Counted from the first letter of the stretch, positions 1-9,621 are shown. The stretch: 64,000 bases of DNA from Algoriphagus resistens (GCF_001442615.1 NZ_LMXN01000012.1:1-64000), one strand, 5' to 3'. Notes: generated by a model not told the origin, from the letters alone. A program made the numbers and translations.

Positions 1-836
1 AAAAACTCCTGTTCTGTTCCGGTGTTACCTTCGTTAAGCCATACTTCGTATGCAGAAAGACCGTTCGCTCCATCAGCCCCGTCTGCTCCCGCCAAGCCGT
101 CCAAAAAGTCTTTTTCGCTACCTACATTACCTTCAGCTAACCATATCTCGTAAGCGGATAAGCCATCAGTACCTGCTGGACCCACAGGACCAACCAAGCT
201 ATCCAAAAAGTCCTGCATAGTTCCCGTATTCCCTTCTGCAAGCCAGAGCTGATAGGCAGATAAACCATCTACCCCTAGAGCCTCAATCAAGTCACTGATC
301 TGCTGGTACAACACTCCTCCATCAGCAATATTGTCGGAAACACTCTTTGGCACATCAATCACCCTCACATTACCTTCCTCGTCTGTATAAGTATATGTTC
401 CGTCTCCATTGTCTACCAGGGTTGAAATAGTCTCATTCAAGATATCCCCTAAATCAACAAGAATCAGATCCCCATCTTCATTTGTGTAAAAGAACTGGTT
501 GGTGGATGGGTCATAAACCACGGTATGGTTAGATGCGGAGCCTCCCCCTCCCCAAGCCAATCTTCTCCAGCGGTCTCTAAACCAATAAAAGTACCCTGGT
601 GTGATCAGATCGTTATCCGTAGTGTTAAACACCAAGAGACTTTCCTCATTACCTGAGGTAATAGTTGTCTGGTCGATTACACTTTCCAATGCGACTCGAG
701 GAATTAAAATACCTCTGTCACTGGAAACTATCTCCAATTGAGATGAGGGTGAAGGATCCTGTGTTCCTATCCCTACTTGCGCCATTGCCCCACCGGCACT
801 TACGACAAATAAAATTAAAAGTAATAATTTCTTCAT
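1..836 (-). CDS. Secreted protein with collagen-like LSAY repeats (3' end beyond window)
   Basis: Translating the minus strand from the ATG at 836 gives 278 residues with no stop before the window edge. Residues 1-20 are a signal peptide ending AMA-Q. The next part (VGIGT, then a GILIPRVAL segment and an aromatic GYFYWF stretch) is the N-terminal module common in Bacteroidota tail-fibre or adhesin-like proteins. The C-terminal part has at least three copies of a 23-24 residue unit, LSAYxxWLxEGNxG followed by FLDxL, separated by GxxGxxG collagen-like spacers. It follows the T9SS cargo gene on the same strand after 140 bases and may belong to that transcription unit. The role is unknown; a surface fibre or adhesin is inferred from the repeats. 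Confidence 0.75.
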   Translation of the reverse strand, partial: MKKLLLLILFVVSAGGAMAQVGIGTQDPSPSSQLEIVSSDRGILIPRVALESVIDQTTITSGNEESLLVFNTTDNDLITPGYFYWFRDRWRRLAWGGGGSASNHTVVYDPSTNQFFYTNEDGDLILVDLGDILNETISTLVDNGDGTYTYTDEEGNVRVIDVPKSVSDNIADGGVLYQQISDLIEALGVDGLSAYQLWLAEGNTGTMQDFLDSLVGPVGPAGTDGLSAYEIWLAEGNVGSEKDFLDGLAGADGADGANGLSAYEVWLNEGNTGTEQEF

Positions 837-952
837 TGTATTGATTTTTATATAAAAACCTAGTTGATATAATGCGTCAGAATTTTCACCACAAAGGCAT
901 ACTTCTGAATCCAAGCCTTTCCTAGGGTTGTCAGGAGGCTTTAATTGAGAGT

Positions 953-973
953 CAGGAGCTTCGATAGCTCCTG
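953..973 (-). terminator. Hairpin just downstream of the CHU_C cargo gene
   Basis: The 8-bp arms CAGGAGCT and AGCTCCTG enclose a 5-base loop directly after the stop of the minus-strand gene ending at 977. No U-run follows on the minus strand, so intrinsic termination is doubtful. It may be an RNA-stabilising hairpin. Confidence 0.25.
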
Positions 974-976
974 TAT

Positions 977-2560
977 TTAATCTTTCATCACCTGTATCCA
1001 TCCTTTGAATTCTTTTTCCTGTCCATTATGATCTGTAACTTTTAGAATGTAGAAGTAAGTACCTGCAATCAGCCCTTCAGCATCCCAATCATTTTGGTAA
1101 TCCTCCTTCTCAAAAACATGATCACCCCACCTGTTGAAAATCACAATACTGTTTTTGGAGAACCTGTTTAATCCCCGTATTTCAAACACATCATTATCAC
1201 CATCACTATTGGGTGTAATCACATTTGGAATAAAGAATGACTTTACCTCATTTTCGTCTGTGGCAGAGTTGTCCGCAGGATCTTCTTCTTCCTCGAAAGC
1301 AGCTACTTCAGCATAATTGATGATCTTGCCCGGAGAACCTGCTTTCACTTTAAGCTTGATGATCATTTCGTCACCGGCTATGAAGAGAGGGATCCTCCAT
1401 GTCAGCACCTGCCCCATAATCTCAGCATCCCACTCCATCAGACCAAAGGCAGATTCCACTTCCATGCTTTCGTAAACCAGCCCTGCCGGTAGGTTATCCA
1501 CTACAACCACATCTGTGGCGTCCGTCTGGCTGTTGTTTTGAACCCTTATTTCATATTCAAAAACATCCCCCTCATAAACAGACACATCAAAGGAAGTCTT
1601 CTCAATAGCCATATTAGTGGCATTGCTGGTCAATACGGCAAGAGTAAAAACACCATAGTCTTCCAGCACAAGAGGTGTGGTAACAGTCTGCGCATCAGGA
1701 TCCAAATCCCCTCCAAGGTTTGCCCATTGAGACTCCTGCTCATCCCATCCGGTGATTACAATCCTGTGTGCCTCCCCAAGGATAAATGCAGGAGTAGTCA
1801 CATCTCTCCACGAAAGCGTCAAGTGTACATCCCCTTCCCCACCTGCTTTGGTCAACTCCCAATATTCTGCGTCATCGATCAGATTTATCCCGCCCTCCTT
1901 CTGGTCTCTGGGATACTGGCCGTCCGGATCTTCTAAAAAATACTTGGCCTTAAAATCAGCATCTGAGCTTGCCGGAGAAGAAATACCTGCAAAGCGGAAG
2001 TACCCCCCATCACCGATGGGATAGCTGAAAGCCCGGTTTCCAGCTTTTGAAACATACCCATCGACATGGCTTTGGTCTGAAGTGCTCTCATGGTTCCCCT
2101 CATCCTCAAAAATCATTAATCCACCGTTTCCATCGGCCAAGATAATCCCTTCCACAAATCTGGAAGTGCCTGAGACACTGAGGTCTCCAAACAGATGAAA
2201 AGCATTCTGATCCTGCGTATTGTTAAACAACACATGGTTGAGCCTGCTCAATTGACTGCCCATAATGTGCTGCACACCATATTTCCCTACAAAACGTGTA
2301 TTTCCCTCTTCCCCTTCAGTAAAAGTCACTTCACCGTCATTGTTGTAATGGGCATATAGGTACAGATCCCCATCATTGAGCAATCGTCCGGACGCTTTGT
2401 TGTCAAGATCGAAATGCGTGGACATCACCGTCCCCGGCTTAATACTCATTTGCCCCATATTAACGGTCTGGGCAAAGAGGCAGGAATTCTGAACTATTGC
2501 AAAAAACCCCACCCAACAGAAAGTCCCAATCCCTACCAGCAGCTTTTTATGTCTCATCAT
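977..2560 (-). CDS. T9SS type B (CHU_C) C-terminal-domain surface protein
   Basis: This 527-residue exported protein has a signal peptide over about residues 1-31 (cleavage near LFAQ). The middle is a beta-rich region without a clear family. A DUF11-like bacterial surface domain spans about 315-440 (EYEIRVQNNS, DNLPAGLVY). Residues 442-527 are a gliding-motility-associated C-terminal domain: the FIPNVITPNSDGDND opening, IFNRWG, AGTYFY and a terminal GWIQV strand. In this family the domain is the type B signal for export by the type IX secretion system, and it usually depends on a co-encoded PorP/SprF protein. Such a protein is found two genes upstream here. The gene overlaps the PorE-like gene by 4 bp, so the two are translationally coupled. 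Cargo function is unknown; adhesin or structural surface protein is likely. Confidence 0.85.
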   Translation of the reverse strand: MMRHKKLLVGIGTFCWVGFFAIVQNSCLFAQTVNMGQMSIKPGTVMSTHFDLDNKASGRLLNDGDLYLYAHYNNDGEVTFTEGEEGNTRFVGKYGVQHIMGSQLSRLNHVLFNNTQDQNAFHLFGDLSVSGTSRFVEGIILADGNGGLMIFEDEGNHESTSDQSHVDGYVSKAGNRAFSYPIGDGGYFRFAGISSPASSDADFKAKYFLEDPDGQYPRDQKEGGINLIDDAEYWELTKAGGEGDVHLTLSWRDVTTPAFILGEAHRIVITGWDEQESQWANLGGDLDPDAQTVTTPLVLEDYGVFTLAVLTSNATNMAIEKTSFDVSVYEGDVFEYEIRVQNNSQTDATDVVVVDNLPAGLVYESMEVESAFGLMEWDAEIMGQVLTWRIPLFIAGDEMIIKLKVKAGSPGKIINYAEVAAFEEEEDPADNSATDENEVKSFFIPNVITPNSDGDNDVFEIRGLNRFSKNSIVIFNRWGDHVFEKEDYQNDWDAEGLIAGTYFYILKVTDHNGQEKEFKGWIQVMKD

Positions 2561-4671
2561 TTCTCCTTAATTTGAGTTATTCCTTTATCTTGAGTAGCAG
2601 CTATTCCTGCCCAATCCATCAGAGGGTTACGCTTACCCAAATAGACTGTGGATTCATATACTTCCTCCAGTATCTTACTGATTACCTCTGTTTCACTGCA
2701 CCAATTTTCGTCTAAGAATTCCTCAGGAATCACTGTCCCTTCCTTCAACTCTACAGAGAGCAATAACTCACTCCTCCTATTCAGCTGATGCATTTCCTCA
2801 GGACAATACACTCCATCCGGACAATCTGTAGCCAGACGCTCTTCCCCATACCATTCCAATGCTATTCTTTCTCCTGAGACACCTCTGCTTTGTAAATCAG
2901 AAAGCACTTCCTCAGCCCGACGGTGGCTTAGGGCCTTATTGTATTTGTCTGAAGCCCTAGAATCAGTATGTGCCGAGACCTTCAGCCCCAAAAATTCATA
3001 TTTTTCCAACAATCCTAACACAGTGGAAAGTATCTCGTCAGCATCGGTCCTGATTCCACTTTTATCCAGATCGTAGTAAATAGTGTAGGTAAAAACGGTT
3101 AGATCCATGGGTATTTTCACCAGCTTATATTGACGCTCCTGCACGCCCGAGGGTGTTTCTTTGGTGGTAATCCCCTTATCCTCTACCATAAAAAATCCAT
3201 CTTTGGTCAAGGATAAGTTGTAATCTGTATCCGCTGTCAAGTCTCCCAGAAATACGCCCGGTTCGGTTTGTATCATTTCCACATCATCCCCCACAGCATT
3301 AACCAGATTCAAGTCTGAACCTGTCACCAAATCGCCCCTACAATCAATTACCCTAACTAATAATTGTCTGAATTCCTGTTCCAGTCTATAGATATTATCC
3401 AGCCCTGAATCCCCCAATCTATTGGAACTCACATAAATTTCATTGACAGAAAATTGTCTGTATGCAAAGTCATCTTTGGCCGAGTTAACGGGGGAATCTA
3501 GATGAAGAAGATTTCCAAATCTCCCGTCATTCTCGGTTTCTGCACTAAAAATATCGAACCCTCCATATCCCTCAATTCCATCTGAAGCAAAGTACAATTT
3601 ATCATCATGGAGAAAAGGATCTCTTTCATTTCCGAGGCTATTGACTTCATCTCCTACATTTACAGGAGATGAAAAATCAAGTTCTTGCGTGAATGATGAA
3701 TAGTAGATGTCATATCCGCCAAATCCATCTTTCATGTCGGAAGCAAAGTATAACCGACCTGATGGTAGGTCTGCAAAAGGCGTGATTACACTATGCGAAA
3801 AAACATCATTATAAGGGAAAGAATTTATTTCGGTTACTGTCCCATCGTTTAATGTACCGTAGAATATTTCAGGATGAACAGTGAAACTCTTTTTCCCTTT
3901 GACCTTATCTATATCCCTGGTAGCCGAAAAGAATATAACATCCTTTTCTCCTATTTTGATTATAGAAGGGTCACTGATATGTAAAAAATCCTTCCTATCA
4001 AATTCAATTTCCTCTATAGTTCCCGTTTTATTCTTTCTGTAAATCTTGAGATATTCCCTCCCAGTCCAATTGTAATGCTTTTTGTCAAACAGTTTGTTCT
4101 TTACATCAAATCGAATTCCCGGAATGGGGCCTCCTTCAATGTTCGATCCTCTATCAGAAACAAAATAGAGATTTTCTTCTGCATCTTTCATCCCCATAAA
4201 ATCTGTGGCAGACGCTGAATTAATATCATTGACGAACTCCATTTCCTGAGAGGTGGTCATGGAATGTGAAGCCAAAACCGTTTTCATATCAGAGTTGGCT
4301 AAATCTTCTATTTTAAACCCAAGTTTCTCAAGCACAGCCCGTGATTCATTTGGTCTGCCTACAGCATAAGAAGTCTTAAGGTAATCTTCAGCATCGTTTA
4401 CTGTAAGTTCCTCAAATTCAGCAGCCTTTTCCCACCACTTCATTGCTTGGGAATAATCATTGAGCTTATCATAGCACTGCGCAGCTCCTTTCGCAGCACG
4501 GTAAGTTTCCTTTTTTCCGAAGGCTTTACCATAGACCTCAGCCGCATGGAGAATGTTACCCAACTCCAGCTGTTGGTCCGCATACCTAAGAATTGAATTC
4601 TGGGCCTTCCCTAAGTTGGGATAACCTGATATTAAAAAAAGAGCAAGTATAAGGGGTAAATAATTTTTCAT
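2557..4671 (-). CDS. PorE-like OmpA-family protein (TPR, beta-propeller, CRD, OmpA)
   Basis: This 704-residue protein has a signal peptide (1-23, cleavage at GKAQ). TPR-like helices follow to about residue 120 (AAEVYGKAF, QAMKWWEKAAEF). Residues 150-425 carry PD40/WD40-like blades such as YFVSDRGSN, LYFASDMKDGFGGYDIYYSSF and LYFASDGIEGYGGFDIF. A carboxypeptidase-regulatory-like segment lies around 435-510. The C-terminal OmpA peptidoglycan-binding domain (about 520-645) includes HTDSRASDKYNKALSHRRAEEV. This domain order is that of PorE, the T9SS protein that ties the PorP-associated complex to the cell wall. The gene lies one base after the PorP/SprF-like gene and overlaps the cargo gene. Many Bacteroidota encode several paralogues, so this one is probably dedicated to the local cargo rather than being the core subunit. 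Confidence 0.85.
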   Translation of the reverse strand: MKNYLPLILALFLISGYPNLGKAQNSILRYADQQLELGNILHAAEVYGKAFGKKETYRAAKGAAQCYDKLNDYSQAMKWWEKAAEFEELTVNDAEDYLKTSYAVGRPNESRAVLEKLGFKIEDLANSDMKTVLASHSMTTSQEMEFVNDINSASATDFMGMKDAEENLYFVSDRGSNIEGGPIPGIRFDVKNKLFDKKHYNWTGREYLKIYRKNKTGTIEEIEFDRKDFLHISDPSIIKIGEKDVIFFSATRDIDKVKGKKSFTVHPEIFYGTLNDGTVTEINSFPYNDVFSHSVITPFADLPSGRLYFASDMKDGFGGYDIYYSSFTQELDFSSPVNVGDEVNSLGNERDPFLHDDKLYFASDGIEGYGGFDIFSAETENDGRFGNLLHLDSPVNSAKDDFAYRQFSVNEIYVSSNRLGDSGLDNIYRLEQEFRQLLVRVIDCRGDLVTGSDLNLVNAVGDDVEMIQTEPGVFLGDLTADTDYNLSLTKDGFFMVEDKGITTKETPSGVQERQYKLVKIPMDLTVFTYTIYYDLDKSGIRTDADEILSTVLGLLEKYEFLGLKVSAHTDSRASDKYNKALSHRRAEEVLSDLQSRGVSGERIALEWYGEERLATDCPDGVYCPEEMHQLNRRSELLLSVELKEGTVIPEEFLDENWCSETEVISKILEEVYESTVYLGKRNPLMDWAGIAATQDKGITQIKEK

Positions 4672-4672
4672 A

Positions 4673-5647
4673 TCAGAACCATCTTTGGTTTTTCATTTTT
4701 GCATTTCTGGGAGATAAATAATACCCCAATGAGAACTCATGTGAATTATTTCTCAAATCCGCCAAAACGTTCAGATTATGATCGTATGCATACCCTAGCC
4801 TCAAATTGTCCGTTGCAAAAATCTCCACGATCATAGCCACCGCATTTCTGTTGGTCAACTGCGGTTCTAGGTTATCCTTACCCCACTTCACATTAGATCT
4901 AAAAGATCCTCCAAACCATAACCTATCATACAATAGAAACATGGCATTCAGGTCATAATTGGTAGGAGCCCCTTTGACTTCCTTAACTAAAATAGAGGGC
5001 TTGACCTGAACATTATCAAACAAGGGCAATAAGACCCCGGCTGTCAAATAGTAGTGGAAATCATGGTAGGCAAGAGCTACATCTTCCTGTTTAAGCTTCC
5101 GCTTTCCTATCATGTTGAATGTGCTGAATCCTGCATAAAAGTTTGGGGTGTTGAAAAAGACTCCCGCATTCATATTAGGGGTATACAAGTTCACAATGCC
5201 TCCCATGAGTACCTCATCTTCCCATTCATTTGGATTGAGTTTTGAGCGGTCAATTGCGTATTCTGAGGCTCCTGCACTGATTCCAAGCCCCAAAAACGAT
5301 TCTCTCCCAGTCTGTATCCTGTATGAATAGGTCAACAAGCCACCGGTTGTCCTGGCAGGTCCCAATTCATCATTCATAAAGGCCAGTCCAAACCCCATAG
5401 TGCCTTCATTGGCACTGAAGTCTGCCGTTACCGAGAGTGTCTTGGGGGCACCTGGAAATCCGGTCCATTGGGATCTATAAGTAGATTGTATATACCCTTC
5501 TTGCTTGTATCCTGCATACCCGGGATTGATATGCAATCCATTGAACATGTATTGACTAAATTGCGGAAGCTGTTGACCAGAGACGTTCCCTGTCACCAAG
5601 AGAACAGCCATAAAAATCAATACCACTAGCTTATTACTTACATTCAT
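4673..5647 (-). CDS. PorP/SprF family type IX secretion membrane protein
   Basis: This 324-residue predicted outer-membrane beta-barrel has a signal peptide ending around VSGQ. It carries the family opening QLPQFSQYMFNGLHINPGYAGYK, then TYRSQWTGFPGAPKTLSVTADF. The C-terminus contains LRLGYAYDHNLN and HEFSLGYYL, typical of closing barrel strands. PorP/SprF proteins support secretion or surface attachment of type B CTD cargos, and the gene is usually beside its cargo. Here it is the promoter-proximal gene of a minus-strand operon of PorP, PorE-like and CHU_C cargo. Upstream lies a long AT-rich region that presumably holds the promoter. Confidence 0.9.
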   Translation of the reverse strand: MNVSNKLVVLIFMAVLLVTGNVSGQQLPQFSQYMFNGLHINPGYAGYKQEGYIQSTYRSQWTGFPGAPKTLSVTADFSANEGTMGFGLAFMNDELGPARTTGGLLTYSYRIQTGRESFLGLGISAGASEYAIDRSKLNPNEWEDEVLMGGIVNLYTPNMNAGVFFNTPNFYAGFSTFNMIGKRKLKQEDVALAYHDFHYYLTAGVLLPLFDNVQVKPSILVKEVKGAPTNYDLNAMFLLYDRLWFGGSFRSNVKWGKDNLEPQLTNRNAVAMIVEIFATDNLRLGYAYDHNLNVLADLRNNSHEFSLGYYLSPRNAKMKNQRWF

Positions 5648-7223
5648 AATCAGGCTATATTATCCCTAGTTATTTGTAACTATCAATGAATACCTAAATT
5701 CTATTGATTTAACAATTATATTGTAATCCAAATTTCCAATAACTCAATTGATGGAATTTATCTTTCCAAGCAACACACTTATTCTCTATTTAAACACATG
5801 GCATATCAAAATTAAAACAGCCAAAAACAATCATTAGCATCATCACTTTAAAATTCGACTATACGCTTAATTCCCACTTAGTTAAAAATCAAATATTAAC
5901 TACAACAATCAAAATAGAGAATGAAAACAAATCATCTTTTACTGCTTTATTCAGTAGCATTCCTCTATATGCTTGCTAAGATAAAATGAAAAAAATAAAT
6001 TATTATATAATGAAATTGAGAATTATAACATTTAACAAATTGATGCTACAAATATTAATTAAATAACAAAAAGATGCTATTGTATTGAATCTGATACGCA
6101 AAAAACAACTACAAATTAGGCCATTATATTTACTTGATCAGCAAACACAAACTCAAAAATACAGGCAACTAATAACCAAATAGTTAAGGTTAAAACACAT
6201 AAATATTAATAACAAAAAAACCACTTCGAACAATATTTAATGCATTTAAAAACATCGTCTTCACATATTACTGAATCAATGCAAGTCAGAAACACCAAAA
6301 CACAATTCAATATTACTAATATGTATTTCATATAAAATATTTCGAATTATATAACTAATAAACTACTATACCAATCAAAACTTGATCATGCCAAATAAAT
6401 ACTATTTAAGCTTATTTGTTCAAATATGATCTCGTAAAATAGGGCAGGAAAGCATTGATTATGCTTTACCTGGACAGACGAAATTGCTAAAGCCCCACCT
6501 AATAAGCCCCCATTAGACTAGGAAAATCAAATCATGTCCAATCGAAAAAACTGATTTGAAAAATAATTAAGGGATACAGGTTTTTTTTCCGATTTTGGGC
6601 CACCTCTGATTCAACTATGCATAATACTTTTTCAATCTGAAATGTGAACCAGTCTATTCATAAGGAATTCTCTGAAACAAAAAGAAAAAAAATGACTCTG
6701 CTTTCCCATACCAGTCTTCTCCGCTACAGTCGCTAAGTTCTGCTAAAACCCGATCGGACTCATCCTACCCCTTTTCTACACTACCCTTAATTAGGCCCAT
6801 GAAAATTTTTCTCCCACGAGTTTCGGAAGAGCAAAGAAACCTATCAATTAAAGTAAGGTTGTGAGATTTAAAAATAATTATGATGGACAGGTATATTCCT
6901 CCTGAACCATATTAGAAGTTTTTTAGGAGTGCCCAAATTGAGGAACTTAATTTCAATTCTGAAACAGATCCATAACTAATCCAAAAGTATCAATGGCGTC
7001 ACCGATTAAATTTTAAATCATCAAGTTAATCTAAAAAAACCCAAGGATCCAAGTGCACTATTCGATCATCAACTTTTTTACATAGAAAGCCTATGGCAAT
7101 TTTTTGCTAAAAACCCATAACACTATTACAATTTCATGCTATATATACACATTTCAAACATTTAAACATACCGCAAATCACTTAAACATCCTTAATATTA
7201 GGTATTAGGTATAACGTTAAACA
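5648..7223. other. Gene-free AT-rich region, 1.6 kb
   Basis: This stretch lies between the divergent T9SS operon (minus) and the LuxR-type gene (plus). No reading frame with coding character, RNA gene or mobile-element end was recognised. It is strikingly AT-rich with A-runs and T-runs (for example eight T near 6580). A tandem TTAGGTA motif sits at about 7198-7212, just before the LuxR-type start codon. It must hold the promoters of both flanking units, but no -33/-7 pair could be assigned with confidence. Confidence 0.5.
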
Positions 7224-7850
7224 ATGAAACAACAAAAAGCGATCATATTTGATGATCACAGATTATTTAGCGATTCATTTTCATCAATACTAGAAAAAGC
7301 AGAAATATTTACCTCCGTTCATTCGTTTTTCGATGAAAAACTTTTAATCCGCTTCCTGATGTTAGAAAGCCCAAATCCAACTGTTCTGTTTTTGGATTTC
7401 TTACTCGTTGAACGGAATTCATTGCATCTGATAAATGAGACACGTAGACTGAATAGAAACCTGAAAATCATTATTGTTTCAGGTGTCACCTCGCCGGCAC
7501 TTGTAAAATCAATACTAAACTATCGTCCACAGGGGTTTATTAGTAAATTCTCTGGGTTTGACATGGTGGTTGAATGCTTGAATAAGAATGCTGATGGTAG
7601 ACAGTTCATCTGCCCTGAAATAAAAAAAATCTTAAGTACCGTAGACAGAGCAACACAAATACACTTTACCTCAAGAGAGCTTCAGTTATTGCAATATTTC
7701 GACCAAGGCAATTCTATCATGAAAACCGCAGAACTTGTTCACCTCAGCAAGCATACGGTTGTATCTCATCGCAGGACAATGATGAAAAAAGCAAATTGTA
7801 ACTCTATTACTGAACTTCTGGCTTTTGCCAGGCAACATGGATTGATTTAA
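7224..7850 (+). CDS. Orphan response regulator, NarL/FixJ (LuxR HTH) type
   Basis: This 208-residue protein has a receiver domain (1-125) and a LuxR-type helix-turn-helix (about 148-208). The receiver keeps the acidic pair D10-D11, a phosphoacceptor D58 (LFLDF) and K108 (FISKF). The output domain has FTSRELQLLQYFDQGNS and LSKHTVVSHRRTMMKK, where the recognition helix is HTVVSHRRTMM. No histidine kinase gene is adjacent. It is preceded by 1.6 kb and followed by about 0.5 kb without genes, so it is monocistronic. Divergence from the T9SS operon makes regulation of that operon possible, but this is inference. Confidence 0.85.
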   Translation: MKQQKAIIFDDHRLFSDSFSSILEKAEIFTSVHSFFDEKLLIRFLMLESPNPTVLFLDFLLVERNSLHLINETRRLNRNLKIIIVSGVTSPALVKSILNYRPQGFISKFSGFDMVVECLNKNADGRQFICPEIKKILSTVDRATQIHFTSRELQLLQYFDQGNSIMKTAELVHLSKHTVVSHRRTMMKKANCNSITELLAFARQHGLI

Positions 7851-8354
7851 CCAATTCGAAAACTTAGTGCAACTCCGATCCTTATCGGCTTCCGTGATCC
7901 GACTTTTAGGCAGCAGCTAATCTTGCTTAGAAAGTATCAGATTTCCAGAAGGTGTGTTGTACTAAAGGTATTTCGATGGCAGCTCGACTAGACTGCAGCA
8001 GCAAAAACTAGTTTTACTTCAATTACACTCCTAGTGGTAAATTATAAACTGATGATCAGGTATCCCAGGTCCCAATAACCATAAATCTTTTGTCAATTGG
8101 TTAAAAAGCTAAAGAAGAGCCTAGCATAATTCACAAAAAAGATATTATAGAGGAATCATGGAGTACTATAGAGCGGAATATCCAGTTCGAGAAGTAGTTT
8201 TAAAATACACAGTTTTTCAGGGGATATTGAACCAATTAGCCGCTGTTTTGAATGGTAATCTCCGCTTTTATACAGCTAACTTACCGAGCTTTGAGAATTG
8301 TTTTAGGGCCAACGTTTTTTGGGGGAAGGGCCGGGAAGAAATATTTGATCGGTA
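7851..8354. other. Gene-free stretch between the LuxR-type gene and the fic region
   Basis: No supported gene was found. A small CCGAT/ATCGG hairpin lies at about 7876-7889, shortly after the LuxR-type gene, without a clear U-run. Short open frames near 8158-8446 on the plus strand have no recognisable domain and run into the inverted repeat, so they were not accepted as genes. Confidence 0.4.
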
Positions 8355-8386
8355 TATTTGCAGTTATAGCTATTTTTGCAAATATA
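8355..8386 (+). repeat. Left inverted repeat of the fic module (with TATATTTG box)
   Basis: The 32 bases match the reverse complement of 9622-9653 at 29 of 32 positions (mismatches at repeat positions 11, 16 and 20). The two copies face inward and bracket the fic gene. Overlapping its start, TATATTTG at 8353-8360 fits the Bacteroidota -7 consensus TAnnTTTG. If active, it would drive transcription into the 3' end of fic, antisense to it. Both copies share TTTGCAAATATA. Confidence 0.8.
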
Positions 8387-8442
8387 GGGTTTTATATTTG
8401 TGAGAGGAAGGAAAAAGGAAAGCTCCACTTAAATAGTGAAGC

Positions 8443-9597
8443 CTAAGAGTTAAAAAGCCTAATATATTCTCCAAAAGCATAGATACGGTTACGCTTGTAT
8501 CCTGTAAGTTCTTCCAAAATCCCCATAGCCATCAGGTCCTTTATTAAGCGGTTTGCGGTAGAGGCGTGAACATGCAATATTTCTGCGACTTTGGCTCCAT
8601 CAATGATCGGATTTTTGTAAAGCTCTCTCATTAGTATTTTCGCATCCTGCTGCCGCTTGCCTAACCGGATCAGCTGTGCGAGTTCGACCCGGTCACGTAA
8701 CTTAACGATATTTTGGAAAGTTTCAATACTGGATTCCGTCGTTTCGATAACACCTACAAGGAAGTATTCGATCCAGATTTTCAGGTCATTTTTTTCCCTA
8801 ACCCGCATCAGGTTGTCGTAATAGTCCCTTCGGTTCCTCTCAAAGAAATCGGACAGATAGAGAGTCGGTTTTCTTAATAGGCCCTTATCCAGAAGGTACA
8901 ATGTGATCAATAACCTTCCTATTCGGCCGTTCCCGTCCAGAAAAGGATGGATAGTTTCAAACTGGTAGTGGATCAGAGCAATTTTGATAAGGTGTGGGAC
9001 AAATATTGGTATGTCTGCGTTGTCGGCATGAATAAACTGTTCCAGGTCACTCATTAGTTCTGGTATTTCCTGATGAGTTGGTGGAACAAAGATGGCATGT
9101 TTGAGACTTGGACCTATCCAGTTTTGGCTTGTTCTGAATTCTCCAGGTAACTTTTCTTTTCCACGAACACCTTGAAGAAGGGTAGCGTGGGTTTGTTTGA
9201 TTAATCGGGTAGAAATCGGTAATCTTTCCATCTCCCGAATGGCTTGATTCATAGCCTCAATATAGCAGTGTACTTCTTTCCAATCATCCCTTTTTTCTGG
9301 ATCCAAATCTTTCTCTTTGATAAGTGCTTCCTGAAAAGAGGTCTGTGTTCCTTCTATTTTACTGGATACTGTCGCTTCCTTAGTGATATGCATCATGATG
9401 AAGAAGTCAATATCTGGTATCAAATCTGAAAAAGCATCCAGCTTGCCAAGGCTACGGTCAGCTTGGCTTAATAAAGTGGATAATTTAGGGTCTGTTGTTA
9501 TCCACTGACGATTGATCAGTTCAGGACTGAAGCTTCTATATTCCATTCGCTTGATCCAGGTTCCGGACTGGAAGTTATTGACATCTCTTATTTCCAT
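8443..9597 (-). CDS. Fic family protein (AMP transferase, class II autoinhibited)
   Basis: This 384-residue protein contains the catalytic loop HPFLDGNGRIGR at residues 217-228. This is the complete Fic signature for moving AMP from ATP onto target proteins. An inhibitory helix motif, SSKIEG (78-83), precedes the core; its S/TxxxE pattern marks self-inhibited class II enzymes. Residues about 310-384 form a winged-helix domain (AKVAEILHVHASTANRLIKDLMAMGILEEL), which suggests DNA binding and possibly autoregulation. The upstream inverted repeat at 9622-9653 includes a perfect palindrome ATATTTGCAAATAT that is a good operator candidate. The gene stands alone and is surrounded by toxin-antitoxin debris. 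The target protein is unknown. Confidence 0.92.
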   Translation of the reverse strand: MEIRDVNNFQSGTWIKRMEYRSFSPELINRQWITTDPKLSTLLSQADRSLGKLDAFSDLIPDIDFFIMMHITKEATVSSKIEGTQTSFQEALIKEKDLDPEKRDDWKEVHCYIEAMNQAIREMERLPISTRLIKQTHATLLQGVRGKEKLPGEFRTSQNWIGPSLKHAIFVPPTHQEIPELMSDLEQFIHADNADIPIFVPHLIKIALIHYQFETIHPFLDGNGRIGRLLITLYLLDKGLLRKPTLYLSDFFERNRRDYYDNLMRVREKNDLKIWIEYFLVGVIETTESSIETFQNIVKLRDRVELAQLIRLGKRQQDAKILMRELYKNPIIDGAKVAEILHVHASTANRLIKDLMAMGILEELTGYKRNRIYAFGEYIRLFNS

Positions 9598-9621
9598 ATG
9601 GAATGCGCAACTATGCTATTT

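Noticed and set aside
8158..8446. Two short plus-strand open frames (81 and 64 codons), one with a hydrophobic stretch
   Set aside because: No recognisable domain, overlapping frames, and the hydrophobic stretch comes from the inverted repeat's AT-rich sequence.
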